Positions 52,543 to 60,674 of a DNA stretch of 64,000 nucleotides are shown here, in pieces. This DNA is from Dyadobacter frigoris (GTDB taxonomy: Bacteria > Bacteroidota > Bacteroidia > Cytophagales > Spirosomataceae). Position 1 is the stretch's first letter. Each line of letters begins with the position of its first letter. Location: the NCBI RefSeq assembly GCF_005280585.1, contig NZ_SZVO01000005.1, positions 332,485 to 396,484 of the forward strand, written 5' to 3'. The position numbers and the translations under genes were made by a program. Under the pieces are notes generated by a model that did not search any database, was not told where the DNA came from, and saw only the letters and a list, made by a program, of their open reading frames with translations.

Positions 52543-53214
52543 CTATTCTTCTGTTTTCCTATTGAGAGATTCTATTCCCGCTTCAACCGGTTTATAAGAA
52601 GAATACTCCTCAATAACATTTTTATTAGTTTCCGGCAACTGCATATCGATTTTCCAATTCATGGTAGCTGCTAATTGAAACATCATTAATTGTACCTGGT
52701 TTGTAGCAATGCGGGGAAGATCACTCTGGAGTGCCTTTTCATTCATCGTTTGCTTTGCTTCGTTTAAAATTGAAGTATAGTCATCACTTTGAAAACGGTT
52801 TAACCAGCCTTGTTCAATGTCATAAAACTTGTAATCAGTATCCATAGAAAGCACTTCAGGCTCTGGAAAATAATCAATTACAATTTTTTTACTGTTTCCT
52901 TCAACGTGAAAACGCAGCTTACCAAAATCATACCCAACCAACACCTTTGCTTTTGCAATAACCAAAGCTTTTTTCTTATCTTTTATCAGGTTCCAGAAAT
53001 TTTTGTCGTGCTGGTAATTATAGATCTCCGTAAAATAACCTTCCGCCATAACCACCTTGAAAACCTTTTCTATTCTTTCAAGCAAAACTGTGGCTTCCCG
53101 TTGTGGCTCAGATTTTAGTTTGTGCCTGCCAGACCAGAAATAATAAGCGCCGGCACCGAATGCGCCGCCTAAAAAAACAGATAATATAAAGAAAAGTAGT
53201 GTGCTCATTTCCAT
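52543..53214 (-). CDS. DUF4230 domain protein
   Basis: Start at 53214 (MEMSTLLFFILSVFLGG) or 53208; the frame extends 17 codons up, over the miaA promoter. About 223 residues: one N-terminal membrane anchor (about 5-26), then the DUF4230 domain with LERIEKVFKVVMAEGYFTEIY, VLVGYDFGKLRF and VIDYFPEPEVLS. Function of the family is unknown. Divergent from miaA with only about 44 bp between starts. Confidence 0.85.
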   Translation of the reverse strand: MEMSTLLFFILSVFLGGAFGAGAYYFWSGRHKLKSEPQREATVLLERIEKVFKVVMAEGYFTEIYNYQHDKNFWNLIKDKKKALVIAKAKVLVGYDFGKLRFHVEGNSKKIVIDYFPEPEVLSMDTDYKFYDIEQGWLNRFQSDDYTSILNEAKQTMNEKALQSDLPRIATNQVQLMMFQLAATMNWKIDMQLPETNKNVIEEYSSYKPVEAGIESLNRKTEE

Positions 53215-53220
53215 GATGTG

Positions 53221-53228
53221 TATTTTTG
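53221..53228 (+). promoter_or_regulatory. putative -7 box (TATTTTTG) of miaA
   Basis: Exact TAnnTTTG, 31 bases before the ATG. It lies within the divergent gap to the DUF4230 gene. Confidence 0.4.
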
Positions 53229-53258
53229 TGTTTACTAAAATCACATAAAAAGTCCAGA

Positions 53259-54179
53259 ATGCCAAATAGCCAGGTAAAATACCTGATCATCATAGCAGGC
53301 CCTACAGCGGTAGGAAAAACTGAACTTGCTATCAGGCTCGCCAAGACGTTAAAAACAGAAATTATCTCCGCAGATTCACGTCAGATTTTTCGGGAGTTAT
53401 CGATTGGAACGGCCAAACCTTCCGAAGATGAGTTGAAAGAAATTCCACATCACTTTATCAATTCTCATTCCATTGCTGAACAATACAGTGCAGGAGATTT
53501 TGAACGTGATGCATTGGTATTACTCGATTCTCTGTTTCAAGACCATGATTTTGTAGTTATGACCGGAGGTTCCGGTTTGTACATTAAAGCGGTTTCAGAA
53601 GGTTTGGATACGTTGCCCGCACCCAAAGCTGGCCTTCGCGAATTATTAACGGCTCGTCTGTTAAATGAAGGGCTAGAAAAGTTACAGGAAGAAGTTAAAA
53701 ACCTGGATCCTGATTTTGCCGTAACCAAAGAAATACTCAATCCTCAGCGGGTTGTACGCGCGTTAGAAGTTTTTCATACTACCGGCACTCCCATCTCTCA
53801 CTATCAGCAGAAAAATCTAGTCAGCCGCCCGTTTAAACAAATATTAATAGCACTTGATCGCGACCGGGCTGAGCTTTATCATCGCATTGACAGCAGAATG
53901 GATCAAATGCTCGATCAGGGATTGATAGATGAGGCTAAAAGTGTAATTGAATTTCGTGAAAGCCATGCACTTCAAACCGTGGGATATAAAGAAGTTTACG
54001 GTTGCCTGGATGGCTTGTATAATGAAAAAGAAATGGAGCGTCTATTGAAGCAAAATTCAAGAAGATACGCAAAAAGGCAGTTGACCTGGTTCCGCCATCA
54101 GGGCGATTTCAAATGGTTCAAACCCGATGAATTTGACAAAATTCTGGGGTATATAATGACAGAATCCGGTTTGAAATAA
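53259..54179 (+). CDS. miaA: tRNA dimethylallyltransferase
   Basis: Start at 53259 (MPNSQVKYLIIIAGPTAVGK), which places the P-loop GPTAVGKT at 14-21. About 306 residues. Further family motifs are SADSRQIFRELSIGTAKPS, MTGGSGLYIKAV and the RRYAKRQLTWFRHQ box at the C-terminus. It adds dimethylallyl to A37 of tRNAs reading UNN codons. A bidirectional hairpin follows. Confidence 0.96.
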   Translation: MPNSQVKYLIIIAGPTAVGKTELAIRLAKTLKTEIISADSRQIFRELSIGTAKPSEDELKEIPHHFINSHSIAEQYSAGDFERDALVLLDSLFQDHDFVVMTGGSGLYIKAVSEGLDTLPAPKAGLRELLTARLLNEGLEKLQEEVKNLDPDFAVTKEILNPQRVVRALEVFHTTGTPISHYQQKNLVSRPFKQILIALDRDRAELYHRIDSRMDQMLDQGLIDEAKSVIEFRESHALQTVGYKEVYGCLDGLYNEKEMERLLKQNSRRYAKRQLTWFRHQGDFKWFKPDEFDKILGYIMTESGLK

Positions 54180-54180
54180 A

Positions 54181-54219
54181 AGTAGCTGGCTGTTATAAAA
54201 AACAGCCAGCTACTTTTAT
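54181..54219. terminator. bidirectional terminator
   Basis: AGTAGCTGGCTGTT (54181-54194) pairs perfectly with AACAGCCAGCTACT (54201-54214); A-rich before, T-rich after. Between miaA and the rhodanese gene. Confidence 0.9.
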
Positions 54220-54231
54220 TCTATTTGTTTT

Positions 54232-54537
54232 TTAAGCTTCTTCCTCCAATTCACGGTAAGCAAGAATTCCACCTATAACATTACGTACATTAGTAAAACC
54301 ACGAGATTCCAGAAATGCCTGTGCTTTTCCGCTTCTTGCGCCTGAGCGACAGTGGATGATTATTTCTTCGTCTTTTAAAGGTTCAAGTTCATCCAGATGA
54401 TCCGGTAATTCTGCAAGAGGAATTAGTGTAGCACCCAAATTGTCTTCTTCATATTCATGCTCTTCGCGAACATCGTAAAAATTCAAAGCTTCTCCTTTAT
54501 CCAAACGTTCTTTTAATTCTTCAACTTTAATATCCAT
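54232..54537 (-). CDS. rhodanese-like domain protein
   Basis: Start at 54537 (MDIKVEELKERL). A 101-residue single-domain sulfurtransferase. Signature VREEHEYEEDNLG is near 22-34, and the active-site loop IIHCRSGARSGKA holds the catalytic Cys. It carries sulfur as a persulfide; the acceptor is unknown. Cytoplasmic. Placed 27 bp after the end of the T9SS-sorted gene, in the opposite order of transcription, so likely the last cistron of that minus-strand run. Confidence 0.9.
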   Translation of the reverse strand: MDIKVEELKERLDKGEALNFYDVREEHEYEEDNLGATLIPLAELPDHLDELEPLKDEEIIIHCRSGARSGKAQAFLESRGFTNVRNVIGGILAYRELEEEA

Positions 54538-54564
54538 GATAATCAAATTATAAATGTTATTACG

Positions 54565-56445
54565 CTATTTTACTATCAACATTTTTTGGACGAAAGATCG
54601 TTTCCCATCCGACGCTTTAAAGATATAAATACCATCCGGTAATTCATCAACAGAAGCCGACTTGCTTTGTTTTTCAGCAGTAATAGCCTTTACCAAAATA
54701 CCTTGAACAGAATAAATTTCTATTTTTCTGATCCAGTCTTCGTTCCAGCCAATAATTCCTTTATTCGGATTTGGGAAAAAATAAGCACTCGTATTAGTCA
54801 CCGGTTCAGTTCCGGTAACAGTCTCCCCTACACTTCCTCCCATATAAGGACGAATTATAACACTACCTTTTAAAGATGTTTCCTGCACCCACTGCGTTCC
54901 CAGATTGTAGAAAATATTGCTTTTCCCAAGCATGGAATTACGGTCAAAACCTAAACTCAGAGGCTGCTCGTCAACCTGAATCCAGCCGACATAAAAAGTA
55001 TCTTTTAAGGCAACCGGTGTGGCAAAAGCATATTGGATTAAACTGTCACGAGCCGAGGCATACTGAGCAGAAACAGCCCTTTGAGCCAAAACCTGATCCG
55101 GCTTTCCATTTTTATTACTTAATACCTGAATCGTAAAAGATTGCCCGGTGATATCCTGATTAAACGGCACAATAGACATTCTAACACCACTTAATGTATC
55201 CGGCTGAGAAAGTACAAAACGCACAGCGACACGTCCAAGCCTCTGGTTGATCTGAACACCATATTCTGCGCTTCCATCATCATACGCATAATAATCACTC
55301 AGATTTGTTCTGGCACTGATGGTATCATTTCTCCGAAGATTAACCGATGGAATGGTAGGATTCTGGTCGTCCGTTGTAATCAGATTTAATTTATATTTCA
55401 ATTTCAAAGCCTTTATTGATCTGTCCACAGGAATCGAAGAAACGGCCATTCTTTTGCTCTGCGTTTTTTCTCCACCAATAAATACCGCTGACGTAGCATT
55501 ATAATTGGTAAACTGTTTCCCGGAAATCTCGTCCTTAACCGTAAAATTAAAAGTTGTAAAATTGAAATTATTGAAAAGGTTAATAATATCTGTGCCTACT
55601 GAATCCGTGGTAGCCAATGCAGGATTTGCCCAGTATTGCTTGATTGGCATAGCTGTGTATTTTTTCAAAAACGGCGTTAGTGCTGTCCGGACAGCGATAT
55701 CTTTGATAAAACGGTCACTGACAGATCTTCCTTTATTCAAATAAAGATAATCCAGATGCCACGTATCATAAGCGCCGGAAAGCCGGCCGTATGCCCTGAA
55801 TCTAAACTGAAAATTGCCATGAAAAAAAACAGGATTAATAACCGGAATAAATTGTCTTGTGAAGAGTGAGTCAAATAACGGTCCGGTAGTTGCCCACATA
55901 GAAACCCATTGCTGATCCTGGCTTAGAAATTCCAGACGCAATGTATCACCGTCATCCGGCAATTCTCCCAAACCTTTTGCAAGCCAATAAAAACTTAGAT
56001 AAACAGAATCAGCAGGATTCAGATTTGCCAGATTAATCGGTTGTGAAGTCAGTGTATCCGTATGTCCCTGCGACAATTGATTTACATAATTATACGGAAC
56101 GCCATTTTTATCAAGTCCGTCAAAAGTAGCCATATTCACAGAAGGCTGTGTGGTGGCAAGAGTATTGTTAATATATACACCACTTCCGGGCATCCAGAAA
56201 GCAGAATCCGGATGAGAAGTAGCAGTTGTAGAAAAATCATCAAAAAAAGGCAGCGTTAATGCCTGAATTCTGGCGGAAGTATTGGATTTAAATTTTCCTT
56301 CTCCACTTTGATTTCTTCCAATCGGGACGAGTTTAAGTTGTCCGTATACGCTATTAAACTGACTGGAAATCAGAATTAATAATGCTAAAAACAAAAATCT
56401 GTCAACTCCGGATAAAACGTTTTTACGGTTGTGTGTTGTCTTCAT
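54565..56445 (-). CDS. large T9SS-exported protein with C-terminal sorting domain
   Basis: Start at 56445 (MKTTHNRKNVLSG). A 626-residue protein with a signal peptide near residues 20-36 and a C-terminal sorting domain (last about 70 residues): YFFPNPNKGII, IEIYSVQGILVKAI and LPDGIYIFKASDG, ending in KMLIVK. This directs passage through the T9SS. The middle is beta-rich with an LPFFDDFST-like, PDSAFWMPG-type jelly-roll opening and no enzyme motif. Its start overlaps the end of the PASTA gene by 23 bp, so the two are coupled. Substrate role unknown. Confidence 0.85.
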   Translation of the reverse strand: MKTTHNRKNVLSGVDRFLFLALLILISSQFNSVYGQLKLVPIGRNQSGEGKFKSNTSARIQALTLPFFDDFSTTATSHPDSAFWMPGSGVYINNTLATTQPSVNMATFDGLDKNGVPYNYVNQLSQGHTDTLTSQPINLANLNPADSVYLSFYWLAKGLGELPDDGDTLRLEFLSQDQQWVSMWATTGPLFDSLFTRQFIPVINPVFFHGNFQFRFRAYGRLSGAYDTWHLDYLYLNKGRSVSDRFIKDIAVRTALTPFLKKYTAMPIKQYWANPALATTDSVGTDIINLFNNFNFTTFNFTVKDEISGKQFTNYNATSAVFIGGEKTQSKRMAVSSIPVDRSIKALKLKYKLNLITTDDQNPTIPSVNLRRNDTISARTNLSDYYAYDDGSAEYGVQINQRLGRVAVRFVLSQPDTLSGVRMSIVPFNQDITGQSFTIQVLSNKNGKPDQVLAQRAVSAQYASARDSLIQYAFATPVALKDTFYVGWIQVDEQPLSLGFDRNSMLGKSNIFYNLGTQWVQETSLKGSVIIRPYMGGSVGETVTGTEPVTNTSAYFFPNPNKGIIGWNEDWIRKIEIYSVQGILVKAITAEKQSKSASVDELPDGIYIFKASDGKRSFVQKMLIVK

Positions 56446-57220
56446 TTGGGGCAGTTGGTTCAGCACCTGCCGGAATTACCCACAGGTCAATTACATCGCC
56501 GATTCGAACTTTATTACCTGATTCAGGATTTTGCTTCACAACACTTCCGGGAATCTGACCCTCTTCTGCTGCGACCTGCATAACCTGACCAACTTTTAAT
56601 CCTGCACCGACAATCTGGATTTTGGCCTCATCCAAAGGCATTCCTACAACAGATGGCAACTCAAACTGGGCAGAACCCAAACCTTCACCAAGTTCGAGAT
56701 CAATTTTAGATCCTTTTGCAATCGGCTGTCCGGGTAAAATTTCAACTCCCTTATACATTTGTCTCAAAACGGCATTCTGCGCCATATCCGGAACATAAGA
56801 TATCGTACCTTCCTCCAAACCTAAGCTTTTCAGCTGCATTTGTGCACTTCTGTGTGTCATATCCGTCAGCTTCGGCATTTTTATAAGCGGGGCCGTTAAA
56901 GAAACAACCGTAACATATATTTTTCTACCTTCCTTTACCTTTGCTCCCGGTTTTGGATATTGCTGAATAACTGTTAAAGGCGGCATATTTGGTACATAAG
57001 TAGAGTCAACTTCAAAGCGTAAATCTCTGCTATCCAGGAAATCTTCCAACTCACTCAAATTTTTCTTACGAAGATCGGGGACCGTAATTGCCTCTCCGTG
57101 GTTGGTAGTGAAAGGCAGATAAATGAAGAAAAAGCCGAGAAAAAATACCAGTATAAGTGATACTACAATGCCAATGTGTATAAAAAGATCCTTACGGGAT
57201 TGAGTGCTAATTTTTGCCAT
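56423..57220 (-). CDS. PASTA domain membrane protein
   Basis: A 265-residue protein with one N-terminal helix (about 12-33) and three PASTA domains (about 42-108, 112-180, 185-253), each opening with a P-x-V/L-x-G/T-type start such as VPDLRKKNLSELEDFLDSRD and LPSVVGMPLDEAKIQIVGAG. It lacks a kinase domain. PASTA domains bind peptidoglycan or act as spacers; here a periplasmic anchor is likely. Followed by the overlapping T9SS-sorted gene. Confidence 0.9.
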   Translation of the reverse strand: MAKISTQSRKDLFIHIGIVVSLILVFFLGFFFIYLPFTTNHGEAITVPDLRKKNLSELEDFLDSRDLRFEVDSTYVPNMPPLTVIQQYPKPGAKVKEGRKIYVTVVSLTAPLIKMPKLTDMTHRSAQMQLKSLGLEEGTISYVPDMAQNAVLRQMYKGVEILPGQPIAKGSKIDLELGEGLGSAQFELPSVVGMPLDEAKIQIVGAGLKVGQVMQVAAEEGQIPGSVVKQNPESGNKVRIGDVIDLWVIPAGAEPTAPNEDNTQP

Positions 57221-57289
57221 GGACGTACATGCTGCGGGTAATTTCTAAAAATGGTAAAAATAGAAGGAATAATTCAAGATGCAAATAAC

Positions 57290-57883
57290 TTACATCGTAT
57301 AAGAACCAAGAATTCGTTTGATATATTTTCCAAGAATATCAAATTCAAGATTTACAGTGTCACCTTCCTGCAACTGGTGAAAATTTGTAAATGAATAAGT
57401 ATAAGGAATAATGGCAACCCGGAACGAATTTTCTTCTGAATTAAAAACAGTAAGACTTACTCCATTCACACAAATTGATCCTTTTTCAACTGTCATATTC
57501 CCAAGCGTTGCGTCGTATTGGAAATCAAATAACCAGCTGCCGTCTCTTTCTTCAATACGTGTACAAACCGCAGTCTGATCCACATGTCCCTGTACGATAT
57601 GGCCATCAAATCTGCCATTTGCAGGCATACATCTTTCCAGATTTGCTTTATTCCCTTCCTTTAAATTTCCAAGGTTGGTTTTGTTCAAAGTTTCTTCAAT
57701 CGCAGTAACCTGGTACGTGTCTTCTTTTAATGAAACTATGGTAAGGCAAACACCATTATGGTTTAAACTTTGGTCAATTTTCAATTCCGGAGCCAGAGTC
57801 GAACGTAAGGTGAAAGTTTTGTTGGTACCTTCCTCTTCAACTTTTAATACTTCCCCAAGGGTTTCTACAATTCCTGTAAACAT
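57290..57883 (-). CDS. ribE: riboflavin synthase alpha subunit
   Basis: Start at 57883 (MFTGIVETLGEV), the invariant N-terminus of the family; the frame extends 14 codons further without homology. About 197 residues with two lumazine-binding repeats (NHNGVCLTIVSL and KGSICVNGVSLTVFN). It turns two dimethylribityl-lumazines into riboflavin. Other rib genes are not in the window. No FMN riboswitch is visible upstream. Confidence 0.95.
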   Translation of the reverse strand: MFTGIVETLGEVLKVEEEGTNKTFTLRSTLAPELKIDQSLNHNGVCLTIVSLKEDTYQVTAIEETLNKTNLGNLKEGNKANLERCMPANGRFDGHIVQGHVDQTAVCTRIEERDGSWLFDFQYDATLGNMTVEKGSICVNGVSLTVFNSEENSFRVAIIPYTYSFTNFHQLQEGDTVNLEFDILGKYIKRILGSYTM

Positions 57884-58093
57884 TCTGCTTAAAAAAATGA
57901 ATTGGTTTATCACGTAAATGTACAACTTCTTTGCTGACCTTTTTGTTGCTCAAAGTCCAAGTACCGTTATTTACTTCGTATAAATCTTTTCAATACCATA
58001 TAGTTTACGAACTTTGCAACAGTTAAACGGCAGCCGCCATTTTTTCTGCATTGAAGTTTGTTTAAAACCTTTGATTGTTTGTATCCTTTTTAA

Positions 58094-59218
58094 ATGAAAA
58101 AAGTATTATTTATTGATCGTGACGGAACGATCATCGTTGAGCCGCCAACGGATTTTCAGGTTGATTCGCTTGAAAAACTTGAATTTCTGCCAAAAGCAAT
58201 TTCAAATCTTCGTAAAATAGCGGAAGAAACAGATTACGAGCTGGTGATGGTAACCAATCAGGACGGTTTGGGTACTAAATCTTTTCCGGAAGATACATTC
58301 TGGCCCGCACACAATAAAATGCTTCAGATCCTTGAAGGGGAAAATATACATTTTACAACGGTTCATATCGACAAAAGTTTTCCTGAGGATAACCTGCCAA
58401 CCAGAAAACCTGGTATTGGTATGCTGACTTCCTATTTTTCAGAAGACTACGATCTTGAAAACAGTTATGTCATCGGCGATCGCCTGACTGATGTTCAATT
58501 GGCGGTCAATCTCAAATCGAAAGCAATTTTATTGAAAAACGAGCTTCCAAAAGAAGATGTGACGCCTGAAATGAATAAAGCAGTTTCTTATATTTCTTTG
58601 GATTGGGATGCGATTTATGAGCATTTGAAATTACCTTCCAGAACGGCAAGTGTGCAACGTAATACCAAAGAAACCCAGATCCATATCGAATTAAATCTTG
58701 ACGGAAGCGGAAGATCTGATATTCATACCGGTTTAGGATTTTATGATCATATGCTGGATCAGTTGGCCAGACATTCAGGCGCAGATTTGACAATTCATGT
58801 GGATGGTGATTTGCATATTGACGAACATCATACGATTGAAGATACAGCTCTTGCATTAGGCGAAGCGTATAGAATTGCTATTGGCGACAAACGTGGAATA
58901 AGCCGTTATGGATTTTTATTACCTATGGATGAAGCACTTGCACAGGTTGCAATTGATTTTTCCGGACGTCCATGGCTGGTTTGGGACGCTGAATTTAAAA
59001 GGGAAAAAATCGGTGAAATGCCAACAGAAATGTTTTACCACTTTTTCAAATCGTTTTCCGACACTTCTTTATCGAACCTTAATATAAAAGTTGAAGGCCA
59101 GAATGAACATCATAAAATTGAATCAATCTTTAAAGGTTTCGCCAAAGCAATAAAAATGGCAGTCCGTCGTGACTTGAAAGCACTTGATTTTATGCCATCG
59201 ACAAAAGGTGTTTTATAA
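58094..59218 (+). CDS. hisB: bifunctional histidinol-phosphatase / imidazoleglycerol-phosphate dehydratase
   Basis: A 374-residue fusion. The N-terminal HAD phosphatase (about 1-165) has [13 protein letters not shown] with the nucleophile Asp, and [12 protein letters not shown]. The C-terminal dehydratase (about 185-374) has [19 protein letters not shown] and [14 protein letters not shown] with metal-binding His. It performs steps 6 and 8 of histidine synthesis. No other his gene is nearby, so hisB is detached from a his operon here or lies at its edge beyond the window. Confidence 0.95.
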   Translation: MKKVLFIDRDGTIIVEPPTDFQVDSLEKLEFLPKAISNLRKIAEETDYELVMVTNQDGLGTKSFPEDTFWPAHNKMLQILEGENIHFTTVHIDKSFPEDNLPTRKPGIGMLTSYFSEDYDLENSYVIGDRLTDVQLAVNLKSKAILLKNELPKEDVTPEMNKAVSYISLDWDAIYEHLKLPSRTASVQRNTKETQIHIELNLDGSGRSDIHTGLGFYDHMLDQLARHSGADLTIHVDGDLHIDEHHTIEDTALALGEAYRIAIGDKRGISRYGFLLPMDEALAQVAIDFSGRPWLVWDAEFKREKIGEMPTEMFYHFFKSFSDTSLSNLNIKVEGQNEHHKIESIFKGFAKAIKMAVRRDLKALDFMPSTKGVL

Positions 59219-59257
59219 TTTTTTGAAGTTACAGGTCGGTCATTAGCTTTTTTTGCA

Positions 59258-59265
59258 TATTTTTG
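59258..59265 (+). promoter_or_regulatory. putative -7 box (TATTTTTG) of the 34-residue gene
   Basis: Exact TAnnTTTG, 33 bases before the ATG at 59299; no clear -33 element. Confidence 0.4.
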
Positions 59266-59298
59266 TTCTATTCAATCAAGACCTAATCAGATATTATT

Positions 59299-59403
59299 AT
59301 GTTCATGACGATTGTAATGATAACTTTCTATGTGCTTCTTTTGGGTTCAGCTTTTTTAGTTGGGCGCTGGTTAGAAAACCACGAGAAAAGTTACAAGTCT
59401 TAA
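59299..59403 (+). CDS. 34-residue single-helix membrane peptide
   Basis: An ATG-started 34-codon frame: one hydrophobic helix (MTIVMITFYVLLLGSAFLVG, about 3-22), a conserved-looking GRW-L-E junction and a charged tail (ENHEKSYKS). A -7 box lies 33 bases upstream and a strong terminator begins 3 bases after the stop, so it is packaged as a complete small transcript. Function unknown; such small membrane peptides often bind a larger membrane protein. Too short to be called by usual length cut-offs. Confidence 0.6.
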   Translation: MFMTIVMITFYVLLLGSAFLVGRWLENHEKSYKS

Positions 59404-59406
59404 TAT

Positions 59407-59437
59407 AAAAGGGATGTTTGAAACATCCCTTTTTTTA
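59407..59437 (+). terminator. terminator after the 34-residue gene
   Basis: AAAAGGGATGTTT pairs with AAACATCCCTTTT (59421 on), followed by a 7-T run; very strong for its size. Confidence 0.9.
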
Positions 59438-59552
59438 TACCTTTTAAAATACCGCTCATACAAAAAATAAGATTTTATAAAATAAAAGAAACCAATTTTA
59501 GTTTTCTTTACGTTATACAAACTACAACCTGGTATTAAATCATCAAATTACT

Positions 59553-59852
59553 TTGTTCCAAAAACTTTGCCTTATACTGCTAACGATCTTCCTAATCTGT
59601 AAAGCTACAGATGTTGCAAGTATTCTGTTGGCTAAGGAAAAAGCAAAAGTAGTTTGCAATGATGGTACTTGCGATAATGAAAACAAAGAAGTTGAAAAGA
59701 TAATGGACGACGATCAGTTCTTGATTTCCGATCCTGTTTCTTTCAGCAAAATTACGGTTTCAGTTCTTCTCAAAACCGTATTCTCTTACACCATTGCCTG
59801 TGAAAACGAGATTTATAGAAATCTCTTCTCACCCCCACCCGAATTATCCTAA
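59553..59852 (+). CDS. small protein with hydrophobic N-terminus, function unknown
   Basis: A 99-residue frame starting with TTG; no upstream ATG is in frame and the next Met is residue 51. The N-terminal KLCLILLTIFLI stretch is signal-like, followed by KVVCNDGTCDNENKEVEKIMDDD (a C-x4-C pair), and the C-terminal half has a second hydrophobic segment (ITVSVLLKTVFSYTIACE). No family is recognised. It lies 131 bp before the carbonic anhydrase gene, in the same direction, and may be co-transcribed. Confidence 0.5.
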   Translation: MFQKLCLILLTIFLICKATDVASILLAKEKAKVVCNDGTCDNENKEVEKIMDDDQFLISDPVSFSKITVSVLLKTVFSYTIACENEIYRNLFSPPPELS

Positions 59853-59983
59853 TTTATTTCATCGGTATTACTGAATGACATTTGGTTGTCAGGCATCCTC
59901 ATTTCAATATTTGAATTGATCTGATTACTAGTCTGTTATGCTGTCATTTATTACATTTTATTCAACGATAAATAATTAGAATA

Positions 59984-60637
59984 ATGATTAAGTCATATAA
60001 AAAGCTTTTCACAAACAATCAAAAGTGGGTAGAAGAAAGAACAAAAGAAAACCCGGATTTCTTTAATGATCTGGCAGAAAGACAATCTCCCCAGTTTCTA
60101 TGGATTGGCTGCTCAGACAGCCGTGTGCCGGCAAATGAGATAACCGGAACAATGCCGGGTGATATTTTCGTACACAGAAATATCGCCAATATGGTCATTC
60201 ATACAGACATCAGCATGTTGAGCGTACTGGATTATGCAGTTAATGTGCTGGAAGTTAAGCATATTATTGTGTGCGGACATTATGGATGTGGTGGCGTAAA
60301 CACGGCGATGGGCAACAAACAGGTTGGCCTAATTGACAACTGGCTTCGTCATATCAAAGACGTTTATCGTTTGCATAAAGATGAGTTAAATGCAATTGAA
60401 GATATGGCAAAAAGAAGCGACCGGCTAGTCGAGCTGAATGTGCAAGAGCAGGTTCATGATCTTACCAAAACGTCGATCGTGCAAAATGCCTGGGCAAATG
60501 GGAAAGCTCTTCAGGTTCATGGTTTGGTTTATGACATTAAAAATGGCTATCTGCAAGATCTGAATATCACGGCTGACAACACAGGAGAAATCGAGCATTT
60601 CTACAAACTGGATTTAGCCGAGCACGTAATCAGCTAA
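59984..60637 (+). CDS. beta-carbonic anhydrase
   Basis: A 217-residue beta-class enzyme. Zinc ligands are C43, H99 and C102 (IGCSDSRVPAN, CGHYGCGGVN), with the D45-R47 dyad. It interconverts CO2 and bicarbonate in the cytoplasm. The SulP anion transporter starts 37 bp after its stop, so the two likely act together in bicarbonate balance. The length is normal. Confidence 0.95.
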   Translation: MIKSYKKLFTNNQKWVEERTKENPDFFNDLAERQSPQFLWIGCSDSRVPANEITGTMPGDIFVHRNIANMVIHTDISMLSVLDYAVNVLEVKHIIVCGHYGCGGVNTAMGNKQVGLIDNWLRHIKDVYRLHKDELNAIEDMAKRSDRLVELNVQEQVHDLTKTSIVQNAWANGKALQVHGLVYDIKNGYLQDLNITADNTGEIEHFYKLDLAEHVIS

Positions 60638-60674
60638 TCATTCGCAACCGTCATTTCCCCTCTTGAATCATCCT

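Noticed and set aside
57884..58093. FMN riboswitch before riboflavin synthase or a his leader before hisB
   Set aside because: The FMN element's conserved AGGGGTG...CCCG blocks are absent, and no His-rich leader peptide precedes hisB.
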